A stretch of DNA of 64,000 nucleotides from Pictodentalium vernedei. Taxonomy: Eukaryota > Mollusca > Scaphopoda > Dentaliida > Dentaliidae. Under the pieces are notes generated by a model that worked only from the letters and a program-made list of their open reading frames with translations, was not told where the DNA came from and made no database searches. The stretch is taken from assembly GCA_031216915.1 (NCBI GenBank), contig CM062289.1, positions 446,424,910 to 446,488,909 on the forward strand, read 5' to 3'. Position 1 is the stretch's first letter; every line of letters begins with the position of its first letter. Both the position numbers and the translations under genes were made by a program. Shown one piece after another: positions 1 to 11,099 of the stretch.

Positions 1-366
1 ACCTACAGCTCTAATATCATTAGTACACCATGATGTGAAATCAAACTTCATGAATCATATATTTTTATTTGTGTACTATAAAACATTTACTTTCCCTTTT
101 CAGACCATCAAACAATGGGAATAGCAATCAGCCACCTCAATGCAATTACGGCCAATCAGTTCGAGGTTCTGACTGCGCTATTCAAACACACTCACTGAGT
201 ATCTATACTCACCCACTTTTCAGTCTGTTTGGAACCAAAAATATAAAAAATGGTCACTTAAGATTAAGATCTCGGCCCTGGTATGTATTAAAACACATTT
301 TTTACAGTAAAATTGTATTTTTTAATGTCATTCTGGTGTCCTGCATCATTCCAGTGTTTAGGAGGA
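1..366. other. Left flank outside the palindrome
   Basis: AT-rich sequence with no counterpart at the other end of the window. One 113-codon open frame lies here but has low-complexity, unremarkable composition and no recognisable domain. I see no gene. Confidence 0.6.
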
Positions 367-627
367 CCAATTTCGATGTAGCGAAAGCACCCGAATATAA
401 AAAGATTTAAAGGAGCTACTCCTGAATCGCCCCTGGCCAATCCGTTCCACTAAGTTTGTTCAAATCAAATCTCTGGGAGACCAAATTTTAACTTATTGCA
501 GTATGAGGAATATTCTTCAAAGATCCTCTTCTTCAGATCCACCAGACAGAATCTTTTGAGATTTGACATATAGAAGTACTTAATACTTTGACTCCTAGAT
601 TCAAGTTTGGTCAAAGTGTTATGTTTG

Positions 628-880
628 CAAGCCAGAAAATAAGCAGACTGTCATCTGCAAAATGAGGTCCCCAGAGGGTGAATTTAGTGATGCTACCCTG
701 CATAGCAGGGTAGCATCATTAAATTTACCCTCTGTGAACCTCAATCTGGATCAGGGTCTCAAAACTAAACAGAAAGAGGTACCCACAGGATAAATTGGCC
801 CACTGTATGGGATAGCATCATCAAATTCACCTGCTGGGGACCTCATTCTGCAAACGTCAGACTGCTTATTTTCAGGCCTG
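628..880. mobile_element. hAT-type foldback MITE
   Basis: Nearly palindromic element whose ends are CAAGCCAGAAAATAAGCAG and the inverse of CAGGCCTGAAAATAAGCAG, with a central hairpin around GATGCTACCCTG. It is flanked by 8-bp direct repeats TATGTTTG (620-627) and TATGCTTG (881-888). The right arm near 61,905 has the empty site with one TATGCTTG. An 8-bp duplication and CA-G ends fit the hAT superfamily. No coding capacity. Relatives lie at 5,649, 10,651, 35,513 and 39,143. Confidence 0.75.
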
Positions 881-1186
881 TATGCTTGACTGATTTTGGT
901 AGGCATCAGAGGGTGAGGAAATTTAACCCAGTGGAGAATTTACTGTTTGTTTAAATGAATTGTTCCTATGCATGAAAGAGCTGAATGTGATAAACTTTAG
1001 TTAGATGTAAATACGAGTGTCTGGGTTAAATATCTTTACATGAGGGTGAGATTTACCCACCGCATCCCTGATGATCATTGTTTCGAATTTGAGGCGAGCT
1101 GTTGCTCTTCTTGCATGTGATTGTATCTGCAGTTTTTACTTTTTGCAAGTGGACAACAGTGTGCCTCAGTTCCAACTTGTGTGAAA

Positions 1187-1430
1187 TTAACCCTTACCTA
1201 AGTTACCTAACAAATCGCATGCACCATCATGCAAAATACAAATTATGCAGTTGAATTTTTAAAAAAACATTCAACAAAACCATATTATGTGAACCTCTCA
1301 TTGGAATGAGTTTGTCAAGCTTGTTTCAGTGAGGGGTCACGTGATATGGTTTTGTTTGTTTTTTTTAAGTATTGTGGGAAAAGATTAAAATAATAAATTT
1401 TGATAGCATGTGTTTTCTGTGAAGGGTTAA
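1187..1430. mobile_element. piggyBac-like foldback MITE (TTAA-CCCTT)
   Basis: Bounded by TTAACCCTTACC and GAAGGGTTAA, with an internal hairpin pairing ACCATATTATGTGAACCTC with GGGGTCACGTGATATGGT. TTAA target sites plus CCC/GGG ends are characteristic of piggyBac elements. The right-arm counterpart is split by the LTR retrotransposon at 47,570. No ORF. Confidence 0.65.
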
Positions 1431-1599
1431 AATCTATTTGCGAGAAATAAACCAAATAATACAACGTGTGCACGGAAATGTGAACAATACACCATTAATT
1501 ATAAGCTGTAGCATTCCAAGACTTCAGACTAATCAAACTTCACTTTCAGAAACTGCTACATAAACAACATACATGTAATTCAACAAACTTCAAAGGCCA

Positions 1600-1895
1600 G
1601 TCATTGTGTTGCCGCCCCACAAAGTGGGGAGCGACATATAGGGATTACTTGCGTCGTCGTCCGCGTCATCCGCGTCACACTTTCTCTTATCCGCCACTCC
1701 TCTTTAACCTATGAATGGATTTTGATGAAACTTTCAGTGATTCTTTATCACATAATGGCATTGTGCACCTCCTATTTTATTTTTTGATCCGCTGTATTTT
1801 TTCCAGAGTTATGCCCCTTTTCCACTTAGAATTCTGTCTGAAATATTAAAATACAGTGCAGGCGACACACATCTTCCATGGAAGACTCACATCTA
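1600..1895. repeat. Dispersed mollusc-type repeat, left-arm insertion
   Basis: Begins around GCCGCCCCACAAAGTGGGG and ends before GTATTACTCAC. It is absent from the right arm at about 46,875, where the flanks are joined. The opening sequence resembles dispersed repeats I associate with bivalve genomes; class unassigned and no coding capacity seen. Confidence 0.5.
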
Positions 1896-2160
1896 AGTAT
1901 TACTCACTCTTTTTGCTCATGCATTCCATGGAGAATCATCTGATTGACTTACATTTGCTTCATTGAAGTTCCATTTCATGTATTATACCAGACTCAAATA
2001 AATTTGATTATTGCTGCGAAAGCTTAATTGAAAAATTGCGTAATATTTTTGGAATCCCCACTTTCTGTGCTCCAGTGTAGTGTATGGTGTGCAGATGTTT
2101 CCTGACGTCTTTCTTGAAAACATTGTCCCGATGCTGGGACTCAAAAATAGTGTGTTCACT

Positions 2161-2407
2161 TTAACTCTTAGAAGCCGGGAGTCTAGTTTTCTTGCCTGTG
2201 ATGTAATGAGGCAGGTAATCTAGCTGTGACAGTTTGGCTATCTTTGGGCTGGGGGAGAATTAAACACTGAGCAGGTGATTCTAGTCAAGTGTCGTCTGCC
2301 TGAATAGGCAGACGACACTTGACTAGAAGCACCTGCTTTACTGTAAGTTTTTCGCGGTATGTCACGTTCAATAAATTCATTCCGATTCCCCGGCTTCTAA
2401 GAGTTAA
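2161..2407. mobile_element. piggyBac-like foldback MITE (CTCTTAGAAGCCGGG)
   Basis: TTAA at both ends and 15-bp inverted termini CTCTTAGAAGCCGGG / CCCGGCTTCTAAGAG. The core is a near-perfect hairpin (about 2,272-2,338) pairing TCAAGTGTCGTCTGCCT with its complement. The right arm carries the same element at 45,515-45,761, but the tandem-duplicate copy at 46,622 has only a clean TTAA. Confidence 0.75.
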
Positions 2408-2427
2408 ATGGAAGCAAGCAGTATACA

Positions 2428-3420
2428 GTGTGCCTCCCATTTTCAAAATTGAAAGACTCTGCTGAATGTGATTTTTCTCCCATCACGTCCCACACAACAT
2501 CAAACTACTTCTTGTGTGATGAAAATTTTCTGTTTTATTTCCTCATCATAGAAAAAAATGAATTGCACGTTCAGAAAGAGCATGAGAAAATTCCATATAC
2601 ATTACATGGAGAATGTATTATCTCTAAATCACTTAGAGTGGAGATCCCAGCCAAGCAATAATCGCAATTTTGTTACAAAGCATAACAGGCACAAGAAAAG
2701 TTCCAGTCAATGGACCTCCACTATTCAAAACAGCGTGTGATGTCATGTGTGTTTACAAAAAGCAAACTGAGGTTAAATAGGATGATGATCATTGAATATT
2801 CAAATGAAAATGGTTACATGGAGTGGGTAACATAAATCTGTCTCACCCACGTATCTCACCTGGGACTAGAGATGGGCAATATACTGAAAAACCAAACCTA
2901 TATCGATATAATGGGGATACTGAAAAACCAAACCAAACCCATCAGTTAATACTGAAACTGTCTTAATTTTCATCTACCTTCGCTACTTAAGAGGCCTCGT
3001 TGAGGTTTGATAGCAGTTGAAAGGATCATTTTCATATCGACATGTTTGCATGGCTGCAATTGGAAGAGTCCACATTCATTACATGGGGGTAGACCAATTA
3101 ATATTTTCAACGTGCATGCCTCGGTGTAGTCACCGTCCCATCCATTTCTTCTCTTTGAACCAGCTTCCAACCTGAAGACTAGCCTTCGGGTTGGAAGATG
3201 GTAGAAGTAGAAGAAAAGAACTGGAGCCACAGAAGGTGGGATTCTTTGGCCAAATGTTTTTTGGATTTGCAAATAATATGTAACAGGAATATATGACCTG
3301 GTATATCGACATGTTTGCATGTGCCCATTTGAACTCATTGTGTAACTGTGCAACATGTTGGTGAGAAAAAAGTGGAGGGGCATGTGTCTCCTGTGCCCCC
3401 TTGGTTCTGCCACCTCAGCA
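2428..3420. other. Gene-free arm sequence
   Basis: Well-conserved arm DNA, about 95% identical by eye to both right-arm copies near 45,200-45,500 and 46,260-46,620. Open frames of 60-147 codons occur but have no recognisable domain or codon-like substitution pattern, and differ between copies. I treat them as chance. Confidence 0.55.
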
Positions 3421-4009
3421 CCACTCTCATCTTAGGTACTAAGTTATGCTGCCACTCTTATAGGTTTGTTTCTGTGATTGCCATTGGTATTGAAACTTAA
3501 GACATTCGCTGACTGACTGACAGAGTTAGTAGGCAGTGGAAGGTAACATCTTTCTGTTTATTTATTTCATTCTATTTTCTTTCTTCAGATTTTAACACAG
3601 GAGGTCAATTGTAGGTCATCTTTGAGCACAAAAGATACAGAGAATTCATGAAAAAACATTACATTAGCGATATTTTCAAAGAATTCAAGTCGGCTCAACA
3701 GTAAGTAATTTTTTTTGATTTACAGAAAATACAGAAGTTTGATCGGATCGTGAGTGGATCGGGGTCTGGTCCAAACTTTGTGTCTGCTTTCCTCCATTCA
3801 AGAATGTAGAATTTCACCCATTGATAAAGAAATCTGACAACATTTTATGTTTGATGCTTTTCATATTTGCTTTCCTTCGTTCATGCATGAATTCATATTT
3901 TATACATGAAATCTCGAACCACTACAGTACAAGTCAAAATAAGTTGTAGGATAACCACTTTTAACTATGTATCTTTCTCTTCCTACACTGGTAAGACCAG
4001 AAGCTGACA

Positions 4010-4077
4010 TCATTTTCTGGAAAGCTCTCACTGAGAGCTTTCCAGAAAATGATGTCAGATTCTGATCTTATCCGTGC
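4010..4077. repeat. Near-perfect hairpin
   Basis: CATCATTTTCTGGAAAGCTC is followed after CTA-type loop bases by its reverse complement. The same hairpin is at about 43,220-43,285 in the right arm. It sits in a longer weak dyad bounded by repeats of AAGTCAAAATAGGTTGTA-like sequence, consistent with an old MITE. Confidence 0.6.
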
Positions 4078-4217
4078 AGGAGCAGCAATATTCTTAGTTT
4101 ATTGTGGTTATGCTACAACCTATTTTGACTTGTACTGTAGTTGCTTTACAGTCAGATTGAGAAAAAAAAACATTTGTGATCACTAGAGCTACATAGTCTA
4201 TTGACTGTAACTGGTAG

Positions 4218-4795
4218 TATTCATATCAACCATTGTCCTCCAGGTTAGGGACGCTATTATAACAACATATATCATCGCCTCAACTCTATTGCTTAGCTTT
4301 CGATCCGAACTGGATCTTCATCAGGACACTTGAATTAGGAAGAACTACATGTCAACAATACGAAAAACAATTGCAAAATGAACCAGTTCCGTTACACGTA
4401 ATGACGTCGTCCACACGTTTCAGTGGGACATCATGGTGAATATGATCTCAAGGTGGTGGTATTAGAGTTTGTGAGTGGTGGTAAGCGGGAGCAACTAATA
4501 CGAGAGGACATGTGGATGAGAAAGTTGGGGACGCGGGAAGGGAATGGCTTTAATACAAAGACCAGCCATACCACACCTATATTTTAGGAACAATCAATTC
4601 GGCGCGGTAATTGCAGGCATTCCCTAGGACGTCTCGGCGATCGTGTGGATGACGTCATTACGTGTAACGGAACTGGTTCATTTTGCAATTGTTTTTCGTA
4701 CTGTTGACATGTAGTTCTTCCTAATTCGAGTGTCCTGATGAAGATCCAGTTCGGATCGAAAGCTTGGCAATAGAGTTGAGACGATGATATATGTT
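4218..4795. mobile_element. Foldback retroelement fragment with hammerhead-like core
   Basis: A left-arm-specific insertion flanked by 11-bp direct repeats GTAACTGGTAG (4,207-4,217 and 4,796-4,806); the right arm at about 43,070 has the empty site. About 165 bp at 4,260-4,425 is inverted at 4,640-4,795. Each half contains CCTGATGAAGATCC-loop-GGATCGAAAGC (plus at about 4,733-4,762, minus at about 4,300-4,330), which matches the conserved core of a hammerhead ribozyme: CTGATGA, a short stem, then GAAA. Such cores are known from Penelope-like elements and retrozymes. I could not find a convincing cleavage-site strand, so activity is unproven. Confidence 0.55.
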
Positions 4796-5483
4796 GTAAC
4801 TGGTAGAACTGGGAGATTTTGATTTACATTCGGTTTTGGTTTGGTTTTAGGACAAAATCGGTTTTGGTGTGGTTTTAAGAACATATAATGAATAACACTT
4901 CAAGCTCCTTTACTTGGAAAAATCTGTAATAGTTTGCACAACATCACTCACCACAAAAAAACTCTGTCTAATAGGAATTGGACAATGAGAACAAGAAAGA
5001 TTTGCCAGATAGACTTAGTGATAAGAATCCATAGGTTCCACCATTCTAGTTCCCTCCCAGTGAAATAGTTTGTCCAGGTTATACACAAACACTGTAAAAC
5101 CATTCGGCTGGTTTTTGTGGGTCTTGTGGCTCAGTTTTCTGATGCCTCCAAAACCAGAACCTAAGGAGAAAACAAAAAAAACACCCAGCAATCACAGTAT
5201 GATACAGTTTGTCTCTCTTCTTCTTTCGCTCCCATCTAGAAACAAAGCGTAAGTCATACTATGATTGCAAAAAGCAGTCTCTTTCTTGATCAGACTTTGA
5301 TCTGGTTTCAACTCACTTACATCAATGGATTGGGATTTCATAAAAACAATATTTGCAAAATCAAGATTGAATCGACAAAAACTGGGCCTGAAATTCCTGC
5401 GAGAATCAGATTTCATTCTTGTCATAAATTCAAAAATTGTTCTTAAAAAGTTTTTTGCTCTCTCATAATAAGGTAACTCTTTG

Positions 5484-5562
5484 ACTTAGCAGTGGTTTAT
5501 ATTCAAGTCTTGGCTGCCTGTACAGGCAGCCAAGACTTGAATATAAACCACTGCCAAGGTAC
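5484..5562. repeat. Near-perfect hairpin, AAGTCTTGGCTGCCT family
   Basis: GTGGTTTATATTCAAGTCTT and its reverse complement flank a GGCTGCCTGTACAGGCAGCC centre, giving a duplex of about 38 bp with almost no loop. The same hairpin occurs in the right arm at about 42,295-42,365, and a related one at 13,285-13,370. Confidence 0.7.
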
Positions 5563-5648
5563 TGTAACTTCCATCAAACAAAACCACCAAAAGAGCATTA
5601 TGTTGGTTTCGGTGTTCTACAAGAAACTCACAACAATTGGAACTTGAC

Positions 5649-6092
5649 CAAGACTGGAAATACGCAATCTGTCATTTGCAGAATGAGATCCCCAGGTGGT
5701 GAATTTGTTGAAGCAATCCCATACAGTGGGACAATTTATCCTCAGAGTACCTCTTTCTGTTTAGGCTTGAGACCTTAATTCAGATTGAGGTTCATAGAGG
5801 GTAAATTTAGTGATGATACCCTGCTGTGCAGTGAAGTAGTGCCTGTTTTCTGCGGTAAACAGGCTCTGTTTTACTGGTAAAATAAGACCCAGTCACCAAT
5901 GCTTGGGAGGTGCAAACCCTCTCTAAAATGGGCAACATGGCTTATTAATGCTCACCCCTGGTCTTGAGTTGATACTCATATTGTGGTCATGATTAGCCAT
6001 TGTGCAAAAATATATTACCTTAAACACCAATAAATAAATAACCCTCTGGGGTCCTCATTCTGCAGATGACAGTCTGCTAATTTCCAGACTTG
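5649..6092. mobile_element. hAT-type foldback MITE with SINE insertion
   Basis: Ends CAAGACTGGAAATACGCAA and CTGCTAATTTCCAGACTTG. The right-arm partner is 39,143-39,393, so this copy predates the inverted duplication. The left copy is interrupted by SINE-like sequence at about 5,850-6,052, missing from the right copy. Confidence 0.6.
5850..6052 (+). repeat. SINE-like insertion
   Basis: Shares with 21,673-21,876 a head including GTGAAGT and GGTAAAATA, and a 3' end of ATTAGCCATTGTGCA followed by CCTTAAACACCAATAAATAA. The same tail ends the tRNA-headed SINEs at 14,802 and 44,567, so different heads share one tail. Confidence 0.5.
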
Positions 6093-6099
6093 AACTTGA

Positions 6100-6848
6100 C
6101 CATCTAGGATTAAACTGCAGCAAATATATAAAGATGAGGTTTGTTTTTAGCTCACCTGACTGAAAGTCGGGATGAGTTATAGTGATTACTCACCATCCGT
6201 CATCCTTGAACATGGTGTTTGCACCTTCTCCTCCAAAACCACTGAACTGATTTAAGTTAAATTTGAGGTGATTGCTTGTTTTGACATTGCATTTTGTTTT
6301 TGTTCAAATCAACTTGCCCAGCCCCAAAGGTAGGGAGTGGAAGGGAAATGGGCTAAATTATTTTAACAATATTCTTCTCATGAACCAGTGATCTGATATA
6401 GGGCTTACTTTTGAGGTGTGGAATCAAATTTGTTGTAATGGGAGGGGCAAGATTTTTGGCCCTGCCCAAAATTTCTATTTTCTGAACTGATGGTCCAATT
6501 TGAACCAAAATTGGTATGTGGTACTGTTGAGTCATAAGTACTTGATTCATGCAAAAAATAGTTTTCCTGTGTCCCTGTGTGAACACCAGGAGCTAAAAAC
6601 AGAAATTTTTTCAAATGCCAATATTTCCAAAACCACATGGAACATAGAACAGTTATTTGGTATGAAGCATCCTTAGGACCAGTAGAATGGAATGCTAAAA
6701 AAGAATTGCCATCGGTTGTGTCTGGTCAATATGCTGACTCAGCATATTTGCAAAAATTAAAAGAAATTTCTTCTCCAGAACCACTGATCAGAATCTTTTG
6801 ATATTTGGTATACACAACCATAGTGGTATCAGATACAAGTTTGTTAAA
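6100..6848. other. Gene-free arm sequence with degenerate repeat units
   Basis: Mirrored by 38,400-39,120. Contains part of the roughly 170-bp repeat seen more fully at 37,790-38,520. Overlapping 77-codon frames on the minus strand are not preserved in the partner and are not called. Confidence 0.5.
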
Positions 6849-6999
6849 CAGGGCTTATATTTCATCTAAACTGGGAAGAATCCATTTGGATTCTTGTGAA
6901 AATTGTTGTGAGAATCCATACCTGCTAGGAGTGTCCTAGGATCCCATGAGGCCACTATGATTGGACACCTGTTGTATACTGATAACATATATTACGTTA

Positions 7000-7454
7000 T
7001 TAATCCTTTACACAACATATATGTGTAGATACAAGTTTTGTATACTATATAGAGGATATGGAATGAGTGTTTTTCTCATATAATATTTATGAAATGAGTC
7101 TAAGAATTTTCTGTTTTGGCGAGCCCAACGGAAAATTCTGACATGTTTCATAAATATTATATGAGAAAAACACTCATTTCATATTCTATTTATCATATGA
7201 CACACACGCGCACAAATTAGCCATGTAGTATGACGTTTTAACCTATCACCTAACTTGAGTTGCAGACGGCACTTGGAAAAAACATCCTCGTATAACAAAA
7301 TCTTCATTTTTTGCTTCCAAAACATAGGTTATGACCCCTCATTGGAACGAGCTCGATGAGCTCGTTCCAATGGGGGTCATAACCTATGTTTTGGAAGCAA
7401 AAAGTGAAAATATACAAAAAATGAATGGCATTTTTCTTGTAGGTAAAAGATTAA
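7000..7454. mobile_element. piggyBac-like foldback nested in the CAGGG element
   Basis: Runs from TTAATCCTTTACACAAC to GGTAAAAGATTAA. It contains two strong hairpins: about 7,060-7,190 (arms of about 55 bp around GGCGAGCCC) and about 7,318-7,402 (CTCATTGGAACGAGCTC and its inverse). No ORF. Confidence 0.6.
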
Positions 7455-7773
7455 TACAATTTAAACCACCCTAAATAGGACAGATAATGTAAATTCTCCC
7501 TACTGAAATTATGCAAATGTGACCCAGTTGTATTTTGTGTAGCCAATCAAATTGTCCACTTTTGAAATTGACCAATGAAAGCTCCCAACTCTAATTGTGC
7601 AAATTATGAAAATGTGGCCCAGTTGTATTTTGTTCAGCCAATCAAATTGTCCAGTTTTGAAATTGACCAATGAAATTGGCGGAAGGCTTTATTTATCACT
7701 GATTAATGTGAAAACAAAATATCAAATGTTTTAAAGTGAACAAAACGGACGAGTCATATGATAAATTAAGTTA

Positions 7774-8018
7774 TTAATCCTTTACACAACACAGCTTTTT
7801 TAATTTTCAAAACATAACTGAATTTGATATTTTTTAAAAAATAAACAATATTTACCAACAATACCTTACAAAAATGGATGTCATTGCAACTGGCTCATTG
7901 AGCCGGTTCCAATGACAGCCATATTTGTACACTTTTAATGACAAAGTGTCAGGATATTTCAGGTCATGTTAGCCCTGTATTAGTTAATTTGCTGCCGATA
8001 TGTAAAGTAAAGGGTTAA
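7774..8018. mobile_element. piggyBac-like MITE nested in the CAGGG element
   Basis: TTAATCCTTTACACAAC start and GTAAAGGGTTAA end. The central hairpin is shorter and more degenerate than its neighbour (AATGGATGTCATTGCAACTGG region). Non-coding. Confidence 0.55.
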
Positions 8019-8377
8019 ATTGACTTAATTCTTTTTCGCTTGAATTCTAGCAGAAGTGCTGCGAGAATCTACATGGATTCTCAGTGGTTTTGTTACGCGA
8101 AACTTTGCATGAATCAGTTCTTGGATTTTCGTCGAAATATAAGCCCTGTTACAATTAAGCTCCTTGGTTCATGTTTGGGCTCAATACAGCCTGAATATTA
8201 ACTTAGGGTAACATGGGAAATAATCTTTAAAAAATGTCCTCTTCAGAACCACCATTCAGAATCTTTTAATGTTTGGTATACATCATTATTATGAAGATCA
8301 GATTAAAGATTGTTCAAATCAAGTCCCCCAGTTAATATTTGGGCTCGCCTTCCTATGGGGGACCAAATTTTAACAGT

Positions 8378-9026
8378 TTATACTCCGAACGAAACCTGCT
8401 GGGATACCCTCCAGGACAGGCATGGAAAACACAAACTAATGCAGTTTTTCAAGATGTACCATTGCATAACGCCCCGATACATTGCTAGTAAGGTCCCACC
8501 CCCAGTATCGGCGAGCAGTATGGCTCATAATCTTCGTTCAAGTGGTAACCTCAGGTTTCCTTTTTGTCGAACCAATTTATACCAATCTTCTTTCATCCCG
8601 GCAGTAACTAAATTATGGAATAGAATACCACTACCTGTCAGAGAGAATAATTCTTATAGTAATTTTAAGAGTTATTTAAGTCATAATAATCGACGGCCGT
8701 CATCGTTTTTCAGTAATGCAAAATGTGGTTCAGCACAGATATATCATTGCCGGTTGCGCTTGGGATGTAGTAATCTCAATTCACACCTACATGGCAATCA
8801 TATATCACTCTCACCCTATTGCCAGTGTGGTGAGATCGAGTCGACTGAGCACTTTCTGTTAATGTGCCCTCTTTACTTTAATATTCGTAACCGTACCATT
8901 GGTCAACTATCTTTTACTCCAAATGTTTCTGTCTTACTCTATAGCTCCGAATTTTTGAGTAACGAAGAAAATCGTTCAATCGCTGACCTTGTCCAGGATT
9001 ATATTATAGCTTCAAAGCTCTTCTAG
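8378..9026 (+). pseudogene. LINE ORF2 C-terminal fragment with zinc-finger-like tail
   Basis: About 216 codons remain open, starting in the thumb or connection region of a non-LTR reverse transcriptase ORF. The best landmark is a Cys-rich block at about codons 165-190 of the open frame, CQCGEIESTEHFLLMCPLY, of the CxC-(x)-H-x4-C type found downstream of the RT domain in many LINEs. RxRLGxSxLNxHL just upstream is also typical. The catalytic RT domain is absent because of 5' truncation, so no active enzyme is expected. The open frame extends upstream to 8,310, but that part is flanking arm DNA. Confidence 0.75.
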
Positions 9027-9029
9027 TAA

Positions 9030-9230
9030 GTGTATATAGATATGTGCATGCATGTGAGAGTGCATGAATGTATGCATATGTATGTAAATATATATGTTTG
9101 TGTGTGCGTTTATGTGCATGCATATGTATGTTAAGTATGTATGTTTGTGTGCGTATGTGCATGCTTGTATGTGTGTCTGTATGTATGTATACATATGCGT
9201 GTGTATCTGTGTGTATATGAATGTGTAAGA
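9030..9230. repeat. TG/ATGT-rich simple sequence
   Basis: Degenerate runs of TATGTATG, GTGTGTG and GCATGCAT in the LINE 3' region. A 60-codon minus-strand frame rich in His and Tyr is a by-product. Confidence 0.8.
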
Positions 9231-9760
9231 ACGTAGACGGCTTCCCTATGCACAGTTCATATCCAACTTGTACGTATGCTGTGACTACAGTCTACTTGTA
9301 TTCTCTGTAATACTAGATGAGTTACCGGATCAGTTTGCACCCAGGTTGGCTTCTTGCTTTCTTTCTTCATTCCAATATTCTCGTTTTTCCTACAGTACCT
9401 CTCATGTTAATTTCCATGGTTTAAACAACATAAATGAAACTGTATGAGTGTCATTAATCCGATTATATCGTTATATTGTAAATGTCAAACGTGGAAACAA
9501 CCTTTTATAAGCTCTTTAGCTTTCTGTCGGATCCACCATCAACAATGTTGTACTTTGTATCTCTTGAAATGTTGAACAAATAAATATTGTTTAAACTAAA
9601 AATAATATTTTTTCAACTACTGAATTTGCATATTACCTGGGCAGATGCGTCGATTTGTTGGGTAAAGGGTTAACTATAGTTGAAAATTGATTCGAAATTT
9701 CGCTATGCGAATCAAGTTAAATCGAGCCTTGTTGAAATCTGTGAACTGTCAAGCAGTATA

Positions 9761-9980
9761 GGGCCATTGTGGACGGGTCAGAATCCACAGGTTGTTATTT
9801 TTTCCACACATATAATTCAGAGATGATCCACTATAACACCCAACAGAATTTCCACAAATGAAACAATGGGATTAACCTGTGCTTCATTGGTGGAAATTTC
9901 ACTAGGTGTCAAAGCGGATCAACTCTGAATTGTATACGTGGAAAAATGCCCCCCATAGATTTTGACCCATCCATGATGGC
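9761..9980. mobile_element. Foldback MITE, GGCCATTGTGGACGGG ends
   Basis: GCCATTGTGGACGGGTCA pairs with TGACCCATCCATGATGGC. Inside, TCCAC and ATAATTCAGAGATGATCC pair with GGATCAACTCTGAATTGTAT. Non-coding; unrelated in sequence to the other foldbacks here. Just upstream (about 9,600-9,675) is one half of a piggyBac-like MITE ending GGGTAAAGGGTTAA. Confidence 0.55.
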
Positions 9981-10239
9981 GTACTGTAAACGGTCTTATT
10001 CTCTGACTTACGGAATTTGTTCAATGATCTGTTTATATCTATACATGTTATATAAGGGGTATGAACGCCTGTTGTAGTGCTACAAGTCAGATATAATGGT
10101 ACAAGGCTTTAGATAGAGGTCATACAAAAGGTATCCTATGAAGGGTATCCAGGATCCTTGAATGGTATTCTATAAAGGGTATCCACAAACGGTATCCTCA
10201 AATAGTATATCACCACGTCATAGGTATCCTTAAATATCA

Positions 10240-11090
10240 AAATGAAGATAAGAAGGACTGTTGATTATGCCTCATTGAGGAACTTTCTCAAGGCCTTTAT
10301 GGCCTCATACGATAGAAAAGGGGATTCTCAGACCACAGATGTTTTCCAAAAAGATATTCTCAAAAAGAGATTCCACCAAACATGGCCATTGAATACAATG
10401 AGGTATAATCTTCCTTTCCTCTTATTCAATGGCCACCGAACTTGGCCATTGAATAAGAGGAAAGGCAAATTATACCTCATCGAGGGATTTCTTTGTGGTC
10501 CTCATGACTGGGTACGATAAAAAGGGATTCTATTGGCATTGACATGGACCACAGGAAGCGATTCTACAGGGCGTGGTAGTTAAATACACAGATGAGAATA
10601 AGAGGAATGGTAGATTATACCTTCTTGAGGAATTTTCTCATGGTCCTCATCAAGCCTGAATATAAGCAGACTGTCATCTGCAAAATGAGGTCCCCAGAGG
10701 GTGAATTTGGTGATGCTACCCTTCACAGAAGGGTAGCATCACAAAATTTACCCTCTGTGAACATCAGTCTGAATCAAGGTCTCAAGCTAAAGCAGAAAGA
10801 TGTAGCTAGAGGATAAATTGGCTCACTGTAGGGGATAGCATCAGCAAATTCACCCTCTGGGAACCTCATTTTGCAAATGACAGGTTGCTTATATTCAGGC
10901 TTGGTCCTCATGGTCTCATACGATAAAAACAGGATTCTATAAGCATAGACACAGACCACAGGAAGGGATTCTGCTGGGCATAGTAGTTAAATATCAGATG
11001 AGGATAAGATGGATGGTAGATTATGCTTCATTAAAGAATTTTCTCATGGCCCCTATAGCCTCATATGACAGAAAGGGGTGCCAAAGACCT
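10240..11090. repeat. Degenerate direct repeats with internal hairpin
   Basis: Units beginning ATGAGRATAAGANGRATGGT recur near 10,240, 10,590 and 10,996, each followed by a TCATTGAGGAA / TTTCTCA...CTCAT block. A hairpin at about 10,396-10,483 pairs CCTTTCCTCTTATTCAATGG with its inverse. A hAT foldback lies inside the second unit. No gene. Confidence 0.5.
10651..10903. mobile_element. hAT-type foldback MITE with perfect 8-bp TSD
   Basis: Ends CAAGCCTGAATATAAGCAG and its inverse, flanked by GTCCTCAT at 10,643-10,650 and 10,904-10,911. The central hairpin is around GATGCTACCCTTC. Same family as 628-880; this is the cleanest evidence that the family makes 8-bp duplications. Confidence 0.8.
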
Positions 11091-11099
11091 CTAATTCGT

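Larger units (their letters stand above)
6849..8148. mobile_element. 1.3-kb DNA transposon with CAGGG termini
   Basis: Perfect 15-bp terminal inverted repeats CAGGGCTTATATTTC / GAAATATAAGCCCTG. The right arm at about 38,420 has the uninterrupted site GTTAAAATTAAG, and the insertion is flanked by TTAAA and TTACA, a probable 5-bp duplication. It has no transposase and hosts two TTAA-flanked MITEs, so it is non-autonomous. CAGGG ends recall hAT, but the short duplication does not fit well; superfamily left open. Confidence 0.65.
8378..9600 (+). mobile_element. 5'-truncated LINE, family E
   Basis: Homology to the right arm stops after CAAATTTTAAC at about 8,377 and the LINE begins. It holds the C-terminal part of a reverse-transcriptase ORF, a TG-rich 3' untranslated region and a 3' end AAATAAATATTGTTTAAACT. 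The same terminus occurs at about 25,190. Confidence 0.7.

Noticed and set aside
69-410. 113-codon open frame at the left edge
   Set aside because: Runs from flank into the palindrome, has no domain and no counterpart at the right edge.
2970-3413. 147-codon minus-strand frame
   Set aside because: Not preserved in the right-arm copies of the same DNA; no recognisable motif.
9012-9194. His/Tyr-rich 60-codon frame
   Set aside because: Produced by TG/ATGT simple sequence.
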